Part shown: in pieces, positions 42,266 to 51,680 of the stretch
How positions within the stretch are numbered: position 1 is the first letter of the stretch
Layout: each line of letters begins with the position of its first letter
Source: Phycisphaerales bacterium
Lineage (GTDB): Bacteria; Planctomycetota; Phycisphaerae; Phycisphaerales; UBA1924
Length of the DNA: 64,000 nucleotides
Direction of reading: 5' to 3'
Assembly (NCBI GenBank): GCA_028279375.1
Contig: JANQNW010000019.1
Span: 186,001-250,000, forward strand
The notes under the pieces: model-generated
Databases searched by the model: none
What the model was told of the DNA's origin: nothing
Seen by the model: the letters and a program-made list of their open reading frames with translations, nothing else
Program-made: the position numbers and the translations under genes

Positions 42266-42301
42266 CGACACCGCATCGGGTCATCCCCTGGTGCGGTGTC
42301 G
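42266..42301 (+). terminator. hairpin after the carbonic-anhydrase/MCP gene
   Basis: CGACACCGCA (42266-42275) pairs with TGCGGTGTCG (42292-42301), a 10-bp stem with a 16-nt loop, 30 bp after the stop. There is no T-run. Confidence 0.55.
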
Positions 42302-42507
42302 TCCATTGCGCATATCGCGCCACCCGCGCGGTCAGGCGACGATTGACCGTCCCCCCCGGTTCAGGCCGTTGAGCGCCTGAAGGAGATCGCCGATTCCACA
42401 TGAGAGCGCGTGCACGGACGCACGCCGTATCGCTCCCGGACGAGCGCCTGCAGCTCGCCGTGTGCGATGCGCCACGATCCTGCGCATCAGTCACCTCGGG
42501 CGACAGT

Positions 42508-43974
42508 ATGTTCAACGCCAACGGCGCATTCAGCATCAAGACTGCGGAAGACATGCTGTCCGTGCGCTTCGAGCTCTCCGACAACTGGACCGAGACCGAA
42601 ATCACGCGCGAGAACATCATCCGCGCGCTCGAGGATCGACACATCGTCTACACGCCCGAGGATGTCAAGCGCATTGATCGCGCCGTCGCCGCCATCCGCA
42701 GCGAAGGCAAGCCCGAGGAAGAGCCGCTCATCGTCATGGGCGAAGAGCCCGTCCACGGCGTCGACGGCCGCGTCATCGACTGCCTCGATCCAAACGAACG
42801 CGCACGCACCAAGGGCGGCGGCACCGATCACTACAAGCGCAACACCCTCCGGGCAGTCGATCCCGGCGATCTCGTCCTCAAGTTCATCAGGCCCACGCCC
42901 CACACCGACGGCCGCGATGTCTACGGCCGCGAAGTCCCGGCGATCCAGGGCGAGATGCCGCAGGTCACGCTCAGTGATCATCTTGAGACAAGTGAAGACG
43001 GACTGGAAGTGCGAGCCAAGTCATCGGGCACCTTCGACTTCGAAGATGGCGTCGCCACGCTCACGCCCAATCTCCAGATCTCAGGCGATATCGACTTCCG
43101 CACCGGCTCTGTCGACTTTGAGGGAGAAGTCGACATCGCCAAGGACGTCGCGGATCGCTTCCACATCAAGACGTCGAAGAACGTCACCATCCGCGGCATC
43201 GCCGACGGCGCCCAGATCGAAGCCCTCCTCAATGTCAGCATCACCGGCGGCATCTACGGCAAGGGCAAGGGCTTCTACAAGGCCGGCAAGGAGTTCTTCG
43301 CGCGCTTCGCCTCAGAAGCGCAGATCGTCGCCGCCGAAGACATCACCTTCGATGAGTTCTGCCAGAACTCCGACATCCGCTGCGGCGGCAAGTTCATCAT
43401 GCCCAATGGCGTTCTTCGTGGCGGCGAACTCCGCTGCAAGAAAGGCGCCGACATCGGTGAACTCGGCGCCGAAGGCGCAAGCAAGACGCTCATCTGGGTC
43501 GGCGTCCACGAGAACCTCCCCGAGCAGCTCATCTACGTGGACGAACAGATCAAGGGCCTTATGAGTCGCATCAAGGAGCTCAAGGCCGAATACGAAGAGA
43601 AGATCGCGAAGACCGACCCCTCAGACGCCGCCGCCGCTGCCAAAATCACCAGCATCGCCGAGAGCATCCAGAAGGCCATCGCCCAGCTCAAGGAACGACG
43701 TGACACGATGCACCAGATGCGCGAGGATCAGGAAAACAACGACCACGTCGGTGTCAACGTCACACGCTGCATCTATCCCGGCGTCATCGTGCACTTCTAC
43801 GGCGCCTTCGCCACCTTCCGCGAGAAGATCGAAGGTCCGCACAGCATCTCCGTTGAGCGTTCCGAGGAGGGCACGAGAATCCTCCTCACGTCCCTTCAGA
43901 CGAACGAGCAGCGCGAGATCCCCGCAGAGCCCTACTTCCCTGAGTCGCCAGGCGAGACGCAGGAAGCCGCCTGA
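42508..43974 (+). CDS. FapA/DUF342 family protein (flagellar assembly protein A-like)
   Basis: The protein has the FapA plan. A domain with DPGDLVLKFIRPTPHTDGRD and VYGREVPAIQGEMP leads into a right-handed beta-helix-like polymerisation region of short repeats (GTFDFEDGVATLTPNLQISG, DIDFRTGSVDFEGEVDIA, NVTIRGIADGAQIEALLNVS). A coiled-coil of about 60 residues (IKGLMSRIKELKAEYEEKIA) precedes a small C-terminal domain (CIYPGVIVHFYG). ATG 42508 (MFNANGAFSIK) is preferred; a frame start at ATG 42400 adds 36 residues without a ribosome-binding site. It follows the chemoreceptor gene, but no flagellar genes are in the window. The family is widespread and not always flagellar. Confidence 0.85.
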   Translation: MFNANGAFSIKTAEDMLSVRFELSDNWTETEITRENIIRALEDRHIVYTPEDVKRIDRAVAAIRSEGKPEEEPLIVMGEEPVHGVDGRVIDCLDPNERARTKGGGTDHYKRNTLRAVDPGDLVLKFIRPTPHTDGRDVYGREVPAIQGEMPQVTLSDHLETSEDGLEVRAKSSGTFDFEDGVATLTPNLQISGDIDFRTGSVDFEGEVDIAKDVADRFHIKTSKNVTIRGIADGAQIEALLNVSITGGIYGKGKGFYKAGKEFFARFASEAQIVAAEDITFDEFCQNSDIRCGGKFIMPNGVLRGGELRCKKGADIGELGAEGASKTLIWVGVHENLPEQLIYVDEQIKGLMSRIKELKAEYEEKIAKTDPSDAAAAAKITSIAESIQKAIAQLKERRDTMHQMREDQENNDHVGVNVTRCIYPGVIVHFYGAFATFREKIEGPHSISVERSEEGTRILLTSLQTNEQREIPAEPYFPESPGETQEAA

Positions 43975-44119
43975 ACACACGACCGAAAACGCGCGTCATG
44001 CCGCGCCGGACGTGTGCGCGCTTTGCCCCACCCGCGCAACCCGCAGCGTCATGTGAACCATCGCCCCCAAGCGGGGAGGTGCGCCTCATTCGCGCACGTC
44101 CCACACCGATATCCCAACC

Positions 44120-44968
44120 ATGATTCTCCTGAACGCTCTCGCTGCAATCGTCGGTGTCGTCCTCGCGCTCGCCGCCCTCGGCCTCATCGGCTTCGGCGTC
44201 ATCCTGCTCGCCGAACGCATCCGCCGCTTCTGGGCCGATCGCCACGGCTTCGCGGACTTCCTCAAGGCCGGCGCCCCGCTGCGCCACGAACGCCTCCTCA
44301 AGGCCTTCGAAGATCCGGAAACGTTGAGCACCGACCGCGAGAAGGCCTCCATCGTCCCCATGGGCGACATCGCAATCCCCAGCGGCAGGCTCGTCGTCGA
44401 AGATCCCGGCCATGCCGTCATCGATCACGAAGGCCCCGCCGAGTTCGACGAGACATTCCCCATCGGGCGCTTTCCTATGGAAGGCCTCATCCTCCGCGCA
44501 GGAGAAGACCAGCGCCTCGCGGCGATCCGCATTCGCTTTGCGCAGAGCTACTCCGATCTCATCGAGCCCGCCTTCACCGAAGAATGGCGCTCCGTTCAGG
44601 CGCAGGCGCGCCGCGAGCTTCCCTGGTTCGGCATCGACTCCGCGACCGCCGCGATCGGCACGCCCGAGTCCTTCGCCTGGTTCCTCCAGCGCGCCCACGA
44701 ACACGACGAACGCTGGTCGAAGCTCTTCCCCGGTGAAGAGAAGGGCGCCAACCCCTACCTCTCCGAGAACCCCGCAGACCTCTTCCGCAACTCCAGCGTC
44801 GAAGACTCGAGCATCTGCATCGCCTACTCCGGCCTCGGCGACGGCGTCGGACACTGCTACGTCCAGCGCGACCACGCCGGCAGACCCGCCGCACTCATCA
44901 TCGACTTCGGCATGCTCGGCCGCCCCGACTGGGCGTGGACACGCCCCGTCATGCAGAAGGCCGCGTGA
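44120..44968 (+). CDS. DUF4241-like membrane-anchored protein
   Basis: One N-terminal membrane helix (LLNALAAIVGVVLALAALGL) precedes a soluble domain with IPSGRLVVEDPG, FPIGRFPMEGLIL, LAAIRIRFAQS, FGIDSATAAIGTPESFAWFL, YSGLGDGVGHCYVQRD and AALIIDFGML. That order matches what I recall of DUF4241 (a family sometimes found in immunity or cell-surface contexts). Function unknown. It stands alone, 145 bp after the FapA-like gene. Confidence 0.65.
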   Translation: MILLNALAAIVGVVLALAALGLIGFGVILLAERIRRFWADRHGFADFLKAGAPLRHERLLKAFEDPETLSTDREKASIVPMGDIAIPSGRLVVEDPGHAVIDHEGPAEFDETFPIGRFPMEGLILRAGEDQRLAAIRIRFAQSYSDLIEPAFTEEWRSVQAQARRELPWFGIDSATAAIGTPESFAWFLQRAHEHDERWSKLFPGEEKGANPYLSENPADLFRNSSVEDSSICIAYSGLGDGVGHCYVQRDHAGRPAALIIDFGMLGRPDWAWTRPVMQKAA

Positions 44969-45063
44969 CAAGACCGCACTGCGCAAGCCCTTGTCGCGCG
45001 ACACCTTGCGCGCCGTGAACTCCATCCGACGCTCGCCAGCCGCGAACCCCGTCCTTCCCGGGG

Positions 45064-45069
45064 TACAAT
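45064..45069 (+). promoter_or_regulatory. possible -10 box (TACAAT) upstream of the 45.2-kb gene
   Basis: TACAAT differs from the consensus at one position, in an otherwise GC-rich gap, 122 nt before the ATG. No clear -35. Confidence 0.35.
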
Positions 45070-45191
45070 GTCTCAACGTCACCATCGGCGGCTGAGGGCG
45101 CTGGCAGGCCCGACGGAACGAGCAGCCGAATCGTTCCCGCCGATCCCGTCGCGAGCGAACGTCGGGATCGCGAAGGAAGGAAGAAACCACA

Positions 45192-46115
45192 ATGTCATAC
45201 GCGCGCGCAGGAGCAGTCTGCGCCGGCTTGGCGATCATGCCAGCCGCCGCTGCGCAGTACCTCCTCATACCCGAATCCTCGACTGATCAGGTCTACGCCT
45301 TCGATGCGACCGACGGCACGCTCCTGAATTCCAGCTTCATCGACATCGCGACGCAGGCCGCAGCCGCCGGCGTCAGCTCGACGCCGATCGAAGTGCTTGA
45401 AGTCGGCAATGAGCTCTGGATCTCCGATCAGGTTGCAGATCGCATCTGGCGTTACGACACCGGAGGCACGTTCATCGGCGACATCGGCGTCGGCGATCTC
45501 AACAACATCCGAGGCATGGAGTACGTCGGCGACACCGTATACGTCGCGCAGGGCTCCGCCAGCGGCACGCTCGGAGAAGGCATCGTCACCATCGATGTGC
45601 CCTCCCTCGCCGTCACCGGCGTCTTCAATGGCCGCCCGGACGCTGACACCAGCTACTGGGATGTCTTCTTCTACAACAACGAACTCCTCGTCTCGAACTC
45701 AGACACCGGCAACGACGGCATCGAGCGCTACGCCCTCGACGGAACCTTCCTCGGGTTCTTTGCCAGCTCCGACGGCGTCTCCGACTTCGACTTCATCCAG
45801 CAGCTCGCTGAACGCAGCTCCAACGGCAACCTCCTCGGCGGCGGATTCACGCCGCCCTCGGGTGTCTATGAGTTCCAGTCCGACGGCACGCCGCTCGGAA
45901 CCGTCGCAGGCGTCGGATTCGGACCACGAGGCGTGCATGAGCTCGACAACGGCGATGTCCTCTGGACCAACGGCACATGGACGCGCACCGACTCCGACAT
46001 CAAATTCGAAGGCGCCTCATTCCGTTTCATCACCGAGTCGTCCGTCCCCGCGCCGGGAAGCGCCGCGCTCCTCGCCCTCGCGATGACCGCCGCCGCCCGA
46101 CGCCGCAGAAGCTAG
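45192..46115 (+). CDS. exported beta-propeller-like protein with PEP-CTERM-like anchor
   Basis: A signal peptide (MSYARAGAVCAGLAIMPAAA, then AQYLLIPES) is followed by repeating strands of the NHL/YVTN type: DQVYAFDATDGTLLNSSFID, ELWISDQVADRIWRYDTGG, DTVYVAQGSASGTLGEG, ELLVSNSDTGNDGIERYALD and GVYEFQSDGTPLGTV. The C-terminus is the anchor VPAPGSAALLALAMTAAARR plus further Arg. A strong Shine-Dalgarno AAGGAAGGAAG precedes the ATG. A long hairpin terminator follows. Probably surface-attached; ligand unknown. Confidence 0.75.
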   Translation: MSYARAGAVCAGLAIMPAAAAQYLLIPESSTDQVYAFDATDGTLLNSSFIDIATQAAAAGVSSTPIEVLEVGNELWISDQVADRIWRYDTGGTFIGDIGVGDLNNIRGMEYVGDTVYVAQGSASGTLGEGIVTIDVPSLAVTGVFNGRPDADTSYWDVFFYNNELLVSNSDTGNDGIERYALDGTFLGFFASSDGVSDFDFIQQLAERSSNGNLLGGGFTPPSGVYEFQSDGTPLGTVAGVGFGPRGVHELDNGDVLWTNGTWTRTDSDIKFEGASFRFITESSVPAPGSAALLALAMTAAARRRRS

Positions 46116-46175
46116 GCCTCCACACACATGGCGATCGGCGCTCGTGCGCTCTTCGCCGTGATCTCATCAATTTGG

Positions 46176-46212
46176 CAACACGCTGCGCTCGTCGCGCAGC
46201 GTGTTGTTCTTT
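46176..46212 (+). terminator. intrinsic terminator
   Basis: CAACACGCTGCGC (46176-46188) pairs perfectly with GCGCAGCGTGTTG (46194-46206), a 13-bp stem with loop TCGTC, followed by TTCTTT. It lies between two convergent genes and may serve both. Confidence 0.85.
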
Positions 46213-46233
46213 CAAATCGACTCAGATGAGCGC

Positions 46234-47541
46234 CTAATCGAGATCTTCCAGATGCGCTTCCAGACTTCGCTCGACCCGCGAGCGCAGTCGATTCGCCCTC
46301 CGGGTGTCCTGATCTGTATTGAGCCTTTGTTCGAGCCAGTCGAGGTGATCGGGTCGAGCTTCGTCGACATCCAGCGCCGCTTCCACGAGGTCGAAAACCA
46401 TTTCACTGCTCTCGTCGAATCGGAATGCCAAGTCGACGAGTCTGGATGCTGCCTCGGGTTTGCCGACCGCAAGTGCGGCGCCGTAAAAAGTTGCGATCTC
46501 CATTCGTCGGAATCGTCTCTGGCCCTCCTTCATCCTGGCGACCTGCGCGGCGTCGAGCCCCTCATCCCTTCGGTGCTCCTTCATCATCCGATCTATCTCT
46601 TCGTCGCGCTGAATCTGCATTTCAAGTACGGACGCGGGATCGGGATGCAACTCCAGAAGATCCTCCCAGCGACGTCCCTCGATAAACAGTCGCTCGAGAT
46701 TGTGCTGCACGCGATCAACGAGATAGCGCGCCTTCGGATCGTTCTTGTGCTCCGCATACCATCTGATCGTGGCGTCGGTGTCTCCGATCATCCTGTTGAG
46801 CGCCACCCAATCAACGAACTGCTCCATATTCACTATTGGCTGGTTCACGCGCTCCGTAAGGACGTCTCGAAGTGCTGTGAATCGAGTGCGAGCCGGCTCA
46901 TGGACCATCACCAGACGCTCCACGTAGCCCACGAAGAACGAAAGTCGAACTCCGTACATCCCCATCTCGTGATCAAGCATGTTCTCCCAGAGCCAGACAT
47001 ACTCTTCGAGGGCCTCGTCAAAGCGCCCCGTCATGACGAGCTTTTGCGCAAACTGCATCTTTGCCTGAACATCGATAGCGCCGTTGTCGCCATCGGCCTC
47101 CGCTGCTTCGCGTAGCCGATCAACCTCGCGCTTTCCAGCTTTCACGTCGTCGAGCCATGCGATCAACTCGGGACCAGTCCGATATCCGGACGCGCGATCG
47201 TACTCCTCACCCTCCTTGACGACCACCATCAACGGCATGGAGCGCACTTGGAACTTGTTCGCGATCGCGCGTTTCTTGTCAACATCAATCTGAAGCGCAA
47301 CACCGTGCTCATCGATCCAGGCGACGACTTTTTCGTCAACCCACGTCGTCTTGTCCATCTGCTTGCACGGCGCACACCACTCCGCCGTGAAGTCGATGAT
47401 GAGCAGCGTTCCATCCTCGGTCGTCCGGGCGACAGCCTCGTCCAATGAGATATCGCTGAAGACAGCCGGAGCGCCTCTGCTCGATTCGCCGCAGAAGACA
47501 AGAGCCGACACTGCGCCGATCGCAAGAACTCGATTCACCAT
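46234..47541 (-). CDS. exported thioredoxin-fold protein with helical C-terminal region
   Basis: From ATG 47541 (MVNRVLAIGAVSALVFCGES, a lipoprotein-like or standard signal peptide with C17) the protein has a thioredoxin domain: GTLLIIDFTAEWCAPCKQMD with active-site C56-x2-C59, then FQVRSMPLMVVVKEG with the cis-Pro. The remaining 300 residues (about 135-435) are helical and TPR-like by appearance (GRFDEALEEYVWLWENMLDH, ARYLVDRVQHNLERLFIEGR). A frame start at 47604 adds 21 Arg-rich residues. A role in periplasmic disulfide chemistry is inferred. Codon use is less GC-biased than in the flanking genes. Confidence 0.82.
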   Translation of the reverse strand: MVNRVLAIGAVSALVFCGESSRGAPAVFSDISLDEAVARTTEDGTLLIIDFTAEWCAPCKQMDKTTWVDEKVVAWIDEHGVALQIDVDKKRAIANKFQVRSMPLMVVVKEGEEYDRASGYRTGPELIAWLDDVKAGKREVDRLREAAEADGDNGAIDVQAKMQFAQKLVMTGRFDEALEEYVWLWENMLDHEMGMYGVRLSFFVGYVERLVMVHEPARTRFTALRDVLTERVNQPIVNMEQFVDWVALNRMIGDTDATIRWYAEHKNDPKARYLVDRVQHNLERLFIEGRRWEDLLELHPDPASVLEMQIQRDEEIDRMMKEHRRDEGLDAAQVARMKEGQRRFRRMEIATFYGAALAVGKPEAASRLVDLAFRFDESSEMVFDLVEAALDVDEARPDHLDWLEQRLNTDQDTRRANRLRSRVERSLEAHLEDLD

Positions 47542-47642
47542 GTTCCAGCGCCCCTGGCGACGCGCTCCATCGATCAACCTGCTCGATCGAGAGCTCGCCG
47601 CCATCTCACCAGATTCTACCGCTGGAATGGCGCTCAGGATGC

Positions 47643-48587
47643 TTAGCCGTCAGTCGGTGTCGGAGCGGGATTAAACGGCGAAGCCTCCACAAAAGCCCAC
47701 GTCACGCCCGCATCGAGCTCAAACTCCCGCACTCGATCAATCATGAGATCCCAGAACCGCCCCGTCCCGCCGGTGACCCCGCGCGAATCGTCTTCGCCGA
47801 ATCGAATCACACCATCACCCGAAACCTGCACGATGCGCCCCGATTCGAAATCAGGAAACACCAGCCCCGTGCGCGGATGCGCCTGCACATTCCCCAGCGT
47901 GTTGAACATGCTGTTGCCTGCGTAATCCGGAATGCGCAGCGTCCGCCCGTCGAGCAACTCGCAGAACCCCGGCGCCCCACCCCGGTGCGAAGCGTCCACG
48001 CGCCCGCTTCCCGCCACACTCGCGACGAACATCGTGTCCGACCGCGCAATCAGCGCCGCCTGCGATTCAGTTAGCGCATCTGATTCGTGCGCTTCCGAGT
48101 TGTCGATCGCCGCGCGCACACTCCCCGAAATCTCCCGCACCTGGATGTACTTCGGGCAGTTCTGATACGCCTCTTCGACCGCGATCGTCATCGACGCCTC
48201 ATCCATCGATGACACGCGCCCGTTGATACGCACCCGCCGCCGCGTCGCAAGCTCGATCAGCAAGGTCCCGATCCGATCATCGTTCGCGAGATTCGACCAC
48301 AGAATGTCCGCCTCCGAGCGCGCGCACCGCGTCAGATCGATCTGCGCCGTGAGCCCATCCGAATCACTCGTCACGAACCCCGCATCGCCCACCACCACAG
48401 AAGCCCACGGCGTCCCTGTCCCATCCACAGACCCCACGACCAGCAGCCGCTGCTGCGCAATGAACTCCCCAGCCGCCGGCGCGATCGAAGTCTGAATCAC
48501 AGCCCCGACACGCTCCGCCCGCTCGGCCTCACCGGCCAGCGCCTGCACAGTGAGTTCGCCGTCATGAAATGGAGACGTATCGTTCAT
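47643..48587 (-). CDS. pyridoxamine-5-phosphate-oxidase-like FMN-binding protein
   Basis: The 314-residue protein opens SPFHDGELTVQALAGEAERA, the known N-terminal motif (FHxGE...Q) of a PNPOx-like flavoprotein group. It contains two split-barrel halves: FIAQQRLLVVGSVDGTGTPW and SDTMFVASVAGSGRVDASHR, the latter followed by RGGAPGFCELLDGRTLRIPD. The second half carries the flavin-binding strands, FNTLGNVQAHPRTGLVFPDF. Such proteins are predicted flavin reductases or oxidases. The start overlaps the stop of the upstream zinc-ribbon gene (ATGA), so both are co-transcribed leftward. Confidence 0.82.
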   Translation of the reverse strand: MNDTSPFHDGELTVQALAGEAERAERVGAVIQTSIAPAAGEFIAQQRLLVVGSVDGTGTPWASVVVGDAGFVTSDSDGLTAQIDLTRCARSEADILWSNLANDDRIGTLLIELATRRRVRINGRVSSMDEASMTIAVEEAYQNCPKYIQVREISGSVRAAIDNSEAHESDALTESQAALIARSDTMFVASVAGSGRVDASHRGGAPGFCELLDGRTLRIPDYAGNSMFNTLGNVQAHPRTGLVFPDFESGRIVQVSGDGVIRFGEDDSRGVTGGTGRFWDLMIDRVREFELDAGVTWAFVEASPFNPAPTPTDG

Positions 48588-50152
48588 GGCTCTTGCGCTC
48601 CCGACTGGAGACTCTTTACTTGCGGCATGCCAAATGGAGATGATCCATCGAGCTTAATCACGACCCGCAGTTGGAAATACGGATGAACGCCTCCCATCCG
48701 ATCACGCTCGGCCCGCGCGTGTGCAGTTGTCCGCCCGATCGCGGCCATCGAGTTGCCGGAATCAAACAGCGCGGAGCCCCAGATGAGCGGGATACCCGGA
48801 TCACCCGTGTACGAGCGCACGATCTCGCCGGTGTCTACGTTGATGACGGCGAAGTCAAACCAGCCCCCGCCCTTATAGACGAGGACCTCATTGTCGCGCC
48901 AAGGCAGAGGCGGATTTCGAATCTGCGTGTGCCAGGCTTCAAAAAACCAGTCGTTCGTTCGGATTGATCGATGACTTCCGTCCTCGATGCTCAGTTCCGT
49001 GATCTCCTCCGGATTCTGCCAATGGTTGATGATGACCGAGTCTCGATGCGGAAGAACAAGAGACCCCGATCCGACACGAAGCTCCGTGCGTCGTTCTTCC
49101 AGGATCTCCGATGCGCCTCGCGCGATTTGAAATCGCACGACGCTCATATAGGGCATAAAGCGTGAAGCTCGCAGGCCCTTCGGTCCCAGATAGAACGTGG
49201 TGAACTCGTCATCGTGCCCACTGACACTGATCGCCTGAACCCGCGAGTGGATCCGAAGATTGTCGCGCGGGAGCAACGCGACCTTCAATGAACAGAGGTG
49301 CTCGCTCTTCATGGAGCCGATGTCGTGCGCGTAGACCTCGAGCTCTTCCGCGTCCTTCGCCCCCCAGGCGGTGTAGAGATAGTGACCTTGGTCGAGTTCA
49401 GCCTCGCCAATCACGCCGTAGCAGCGCAGCGATCCGCGCGGAGCCCACCTCCAGAGTCGCTTCCCGTCCTTCGGCGCTCGTTCCTCGATTGAGTGAATTC
49501 TCGGGATAAAGAGACGGCGCCCGCTCCGGTCAAAATGCAGCGGGGCGCCCGTCGCGCCGCCCATCGCAACCACCGTCTTCCATTTCAGCTCGCCGTATTC
49601 CAGTTCATACAATCGGATACGTGTCACAGCGATCTGCTGTCGATAAAGCCGATGTGGATACTTGATATCCATGAGCCGACCGACACGCTCCGAAGGCCAA
49701 TGGGCCCATTCTCGGGCAAAGTCGTTCGAACGATGTGACTGCAGGAAGAAGAATGCGCCGGCGCCTGTCATCAGGAAGAGCGCCAGTGGCGCCATGCTCC
49801 GGCGAATCCACGTCCTGCCGGCGACACGCCTTCGCGCGCGCGAAAAAGACCGCCCGCACTCAGTGCAAAGTGGATCTGTCGTTTGAACTTCGTAGTTGCA
49901 TCGCCTGCAATAAAAGGCCCCGGTCCTCCGAGGCATCGCGACGATTCTTTTGGCCCGCCAGGCGCACGCAAGCGCTGCGAGGATGAAAACCGGCGCAGCG
50001 GCGTAAATCCCGTACACGAGAATGACGTCCCAGACATCAATCGCTGTGACCTCGAGGCTCAACCAGAAGCGCGGGCCAAATGGATCACCCGCCACTTCCG
50101 GATGTCGAAATCCCCAGTCTGCCGCCTTGAATGGCACGTCATGGAGCAGCAT
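48584..50152 (-). CDS. membrane protein with zinc ribbon, function unknown
   Basis: 522 residues. The first membrane helix is DVWDVILVYGIYAAAPVFIL (about 41-60) and the second SMAPLALFLMTGAGAFFFLQ (about 119-138). Between them lies a four-Cys zinc ribbon, FYCRRCNYEVQ then PLCTECGRSF. After the second helix comes about 380 residues of beta-rich extracytoplasmic sequence with propeller-like strands (LRCYGVIGEAELDQGHYLYT, FDFAVINVDTGEIVRSYTGD). Cysteine pairs of this kind recur in planctomycete membrane proteins such as the one at 55604. Codon use is less GC-biased than average. Confidence 0.7.
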   Translation of the reverse strand: MLLHDVPFKAADWGFRHPEVAGDPFGPRFWLSLEVTAIDVWDVILVYGIYAAAPVFILAALACAWRAKRIVAMPRRTGAFYCRRCNYEVQTTDPLCTECGRSFSRARRRVAGRTWIRRSMAPLALFLMTGAGAFFFLQSHRSNDFAREWAHWPSERVGRLMDIKYPHRLYRQQIAVTRIRLYELEYGELKWKTVVAMGGATGAPLHFDRSGRRLFIPRIHSIEERAPKDGKRLWRWAPRGSLRCYGVIGEAELDQGHYLYTAWGAKDAEELEVYAHDIGSMKSEHLCSLKVALLPRDNLRIHSRVQAISVSGHDDEFTTFYLGPKGLRASRFMPYMSVVRFQIARGASEILEERRTELRVGSGSLVLPHRDSVIINHWQNPEEITELSIEDGSHRSIRTNDWFFEAWHTQIRNPPLPWRDNEVLVYKGGGWFDFAVINVDTGEIVRSYTGDPGIPLIWGSALFDSGNSMAAIGRTTAHARAERDRMGGVHPYFQLRVVIKLDGSSPFGMPQVKSLQSGAQEP

Positions 50153-50188
50153 CCCGCAATTCTACGCGCAGCCGCCTCCCGAAGTTCC

Positions 50189-51442
50189 CTAGAACCCCGG
50201 CATCTGCAACTCACCCGGCCCCAGCGACACAATCGTAATGTCGCCCAGACGCCGACCCTCCAGATACCCGTTCACCGCATCCAGCGTCACCGCGTCAATC
50301 TGACGCGTGATCTCATCAAGTGACCGCGGCCGCCCAAGCTTGTGATAGTCGCCCGCAAGCGCGCTCGCTCGCGCATTCGTCGACTCGCCGCTCATCACCG
50401 TGCGCGACTTCATCCCGATGATCGCCCGCTCGAACTCACTCTCCGAAACGCCGCCGCCCTCGGATGGCTTGCCATTGATCTTGTCCAGCTCCGCAAGCAG
50501 CACATCGAACGTGTCCTGCGCACGCTCCGGCGTCGTTCCCGAATACGCGATCGTCCGCCCGAACTCCCGGTCCGCGCGATAACTCGCATACACCGAGTAA
50601 CACAACCCGCGCCGCTCGCGCACCTCGGTGAACAGCCGCCCCGACATCCCGCCCGAAAGCGCGCTCGTCACCACGCGCTCCAGCATCGAGTTCGCGTCAT
50701 CCTCCTGCGGCGAGTCATACGCAATCGTGATGTGCGTCTGGTTCGTTTCGTCGATGATCGGCGTATACCCGCGCAGCCCCGGCCCCGGATGCGCCGCCGC
50801 GCTCGGCGCGCCCGACCAGCCATCCAGCAGCTGATTCAACTCACCCTCGAGCCGGTCGCCGTCCACGTCGCCAGCGAACGCCAGGATCGATCCCTTCGGC
50901 TTCGCGCCCTTCGTCCATCCCTCGACGACATCAGTCTGCGACACCGCCGCGATCCCCGCCAGCGTTCCGATCCCCGACCGATTCAAAGGCGCCGACATGT
51001 GCTGGCGCGTCGTCTCGATCGCCACGCGCTCCTGCGGCTCATCCTTCAAACCCTCAATCGCCTGGCTGCACAGGTCCTTCACCGGCGCCAGCGACTCCTC
51101 GTCAAACCGAGGCCGCAACACCATGTCCACCACCAATGGCAACGCGTCCGATATCCGCTCGCCAAGCAGCGTGCCCCCGAGACTCATATAAAAGGTCCGG
51201 ACCAAAGTGCCGGTCGAGCACCCAAGCGAATCAAGCGCATCCCGATGCGCCCGCGAGTCCAGGTCGCCGGCGCCGCGAAGCAGGAGATCCGACCACAGCG
51301 CGCTCAATCCCTCCTTGCCCTCAGGGTCACGCGACGCCCCGCCCGTGATCAGCCAGCTGAAGCCCGCGCTCTTCACGCCCTCGATCCGCTCCACGAGCAG
51401 CGGCATTCCACACGCCAGCATCCGAACCTCGGGCTCTGCCAT
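50189..51442 (-). CDS. M16 (insulinase) family protein lacking the catalytic HxxEH motif
   Basis: The 417-residue protein has the two-domain M16B plan: SAGFSWLITGGASRDPEGKE, GLSALWSDLLLRGAG, later THITIAYDSPQEDDANSMLE and GGMSGRLFTEVRERRGLCYS, the last being the conserved R...Y region of the second domain. The zinc motif HxxEH should sit at GLSALWSDLLLRG, but both His and the Glu are absent, so it is probably a non-peptidase partner like mitochondrial MPP-alpha. The usual active partner gene is not in the window. Confidence 0.85.
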   Translation of the reverse strand: MAEPEVRMLACGMPLLVERIEGVKSAGFSWLITGGASRDPEGKEGLSALWSDLLLRGAGDLDSRAHRDALDSLGCSTGTLVRTFYMSLGGTLLGERISDALPLVVDMVLRPRFDEESLAPVKDLCSQAIEGLKDEPQERVAIETTRQHMSAPLNRSGIGTLAGIAAVSQTDVVEGWTKGAKPKGSILAFAGDVDGDRLEGELNQLLDGWSGAPSAAAHPGPGLRGYTPIIDETNQTHITIAYDSPQEDDANSMLERVVTSALSGGMSGRLFTEVRERRGLCYSVYASYRADREFGRTIAYSGTTPERAQDTFDVLLAELDKINGKPSEGGGVSESEFERAIIGMKSRTVMSGESTNARASALAGDYHKLGRPRSLDEITRQIDAVTLDAVNGYLEGRRLGDITIVSLGPGELQMPGF

Positions 51443-51680
51443 CGCATCCCTTCCTTAACAAGCGCCGCTTATCGGCCCGCGGCCATCGGGCCGGGCGCCC
51501 CAGGAATCAGGACGCCCCTCAACGCGCCGAGTCTATCGGGCCATTCTCCCGCTCGCCCCATCCGCACGACCCATCCCCTCCATACCCCTTCACACCGAAT
51601 CAGATTCCCCACCGCACGCGCCCTTGCAGGATGCCGATTTGAATTCGTAGCTGAAGGAAGCCAATGGGCAGGTTCTAACC

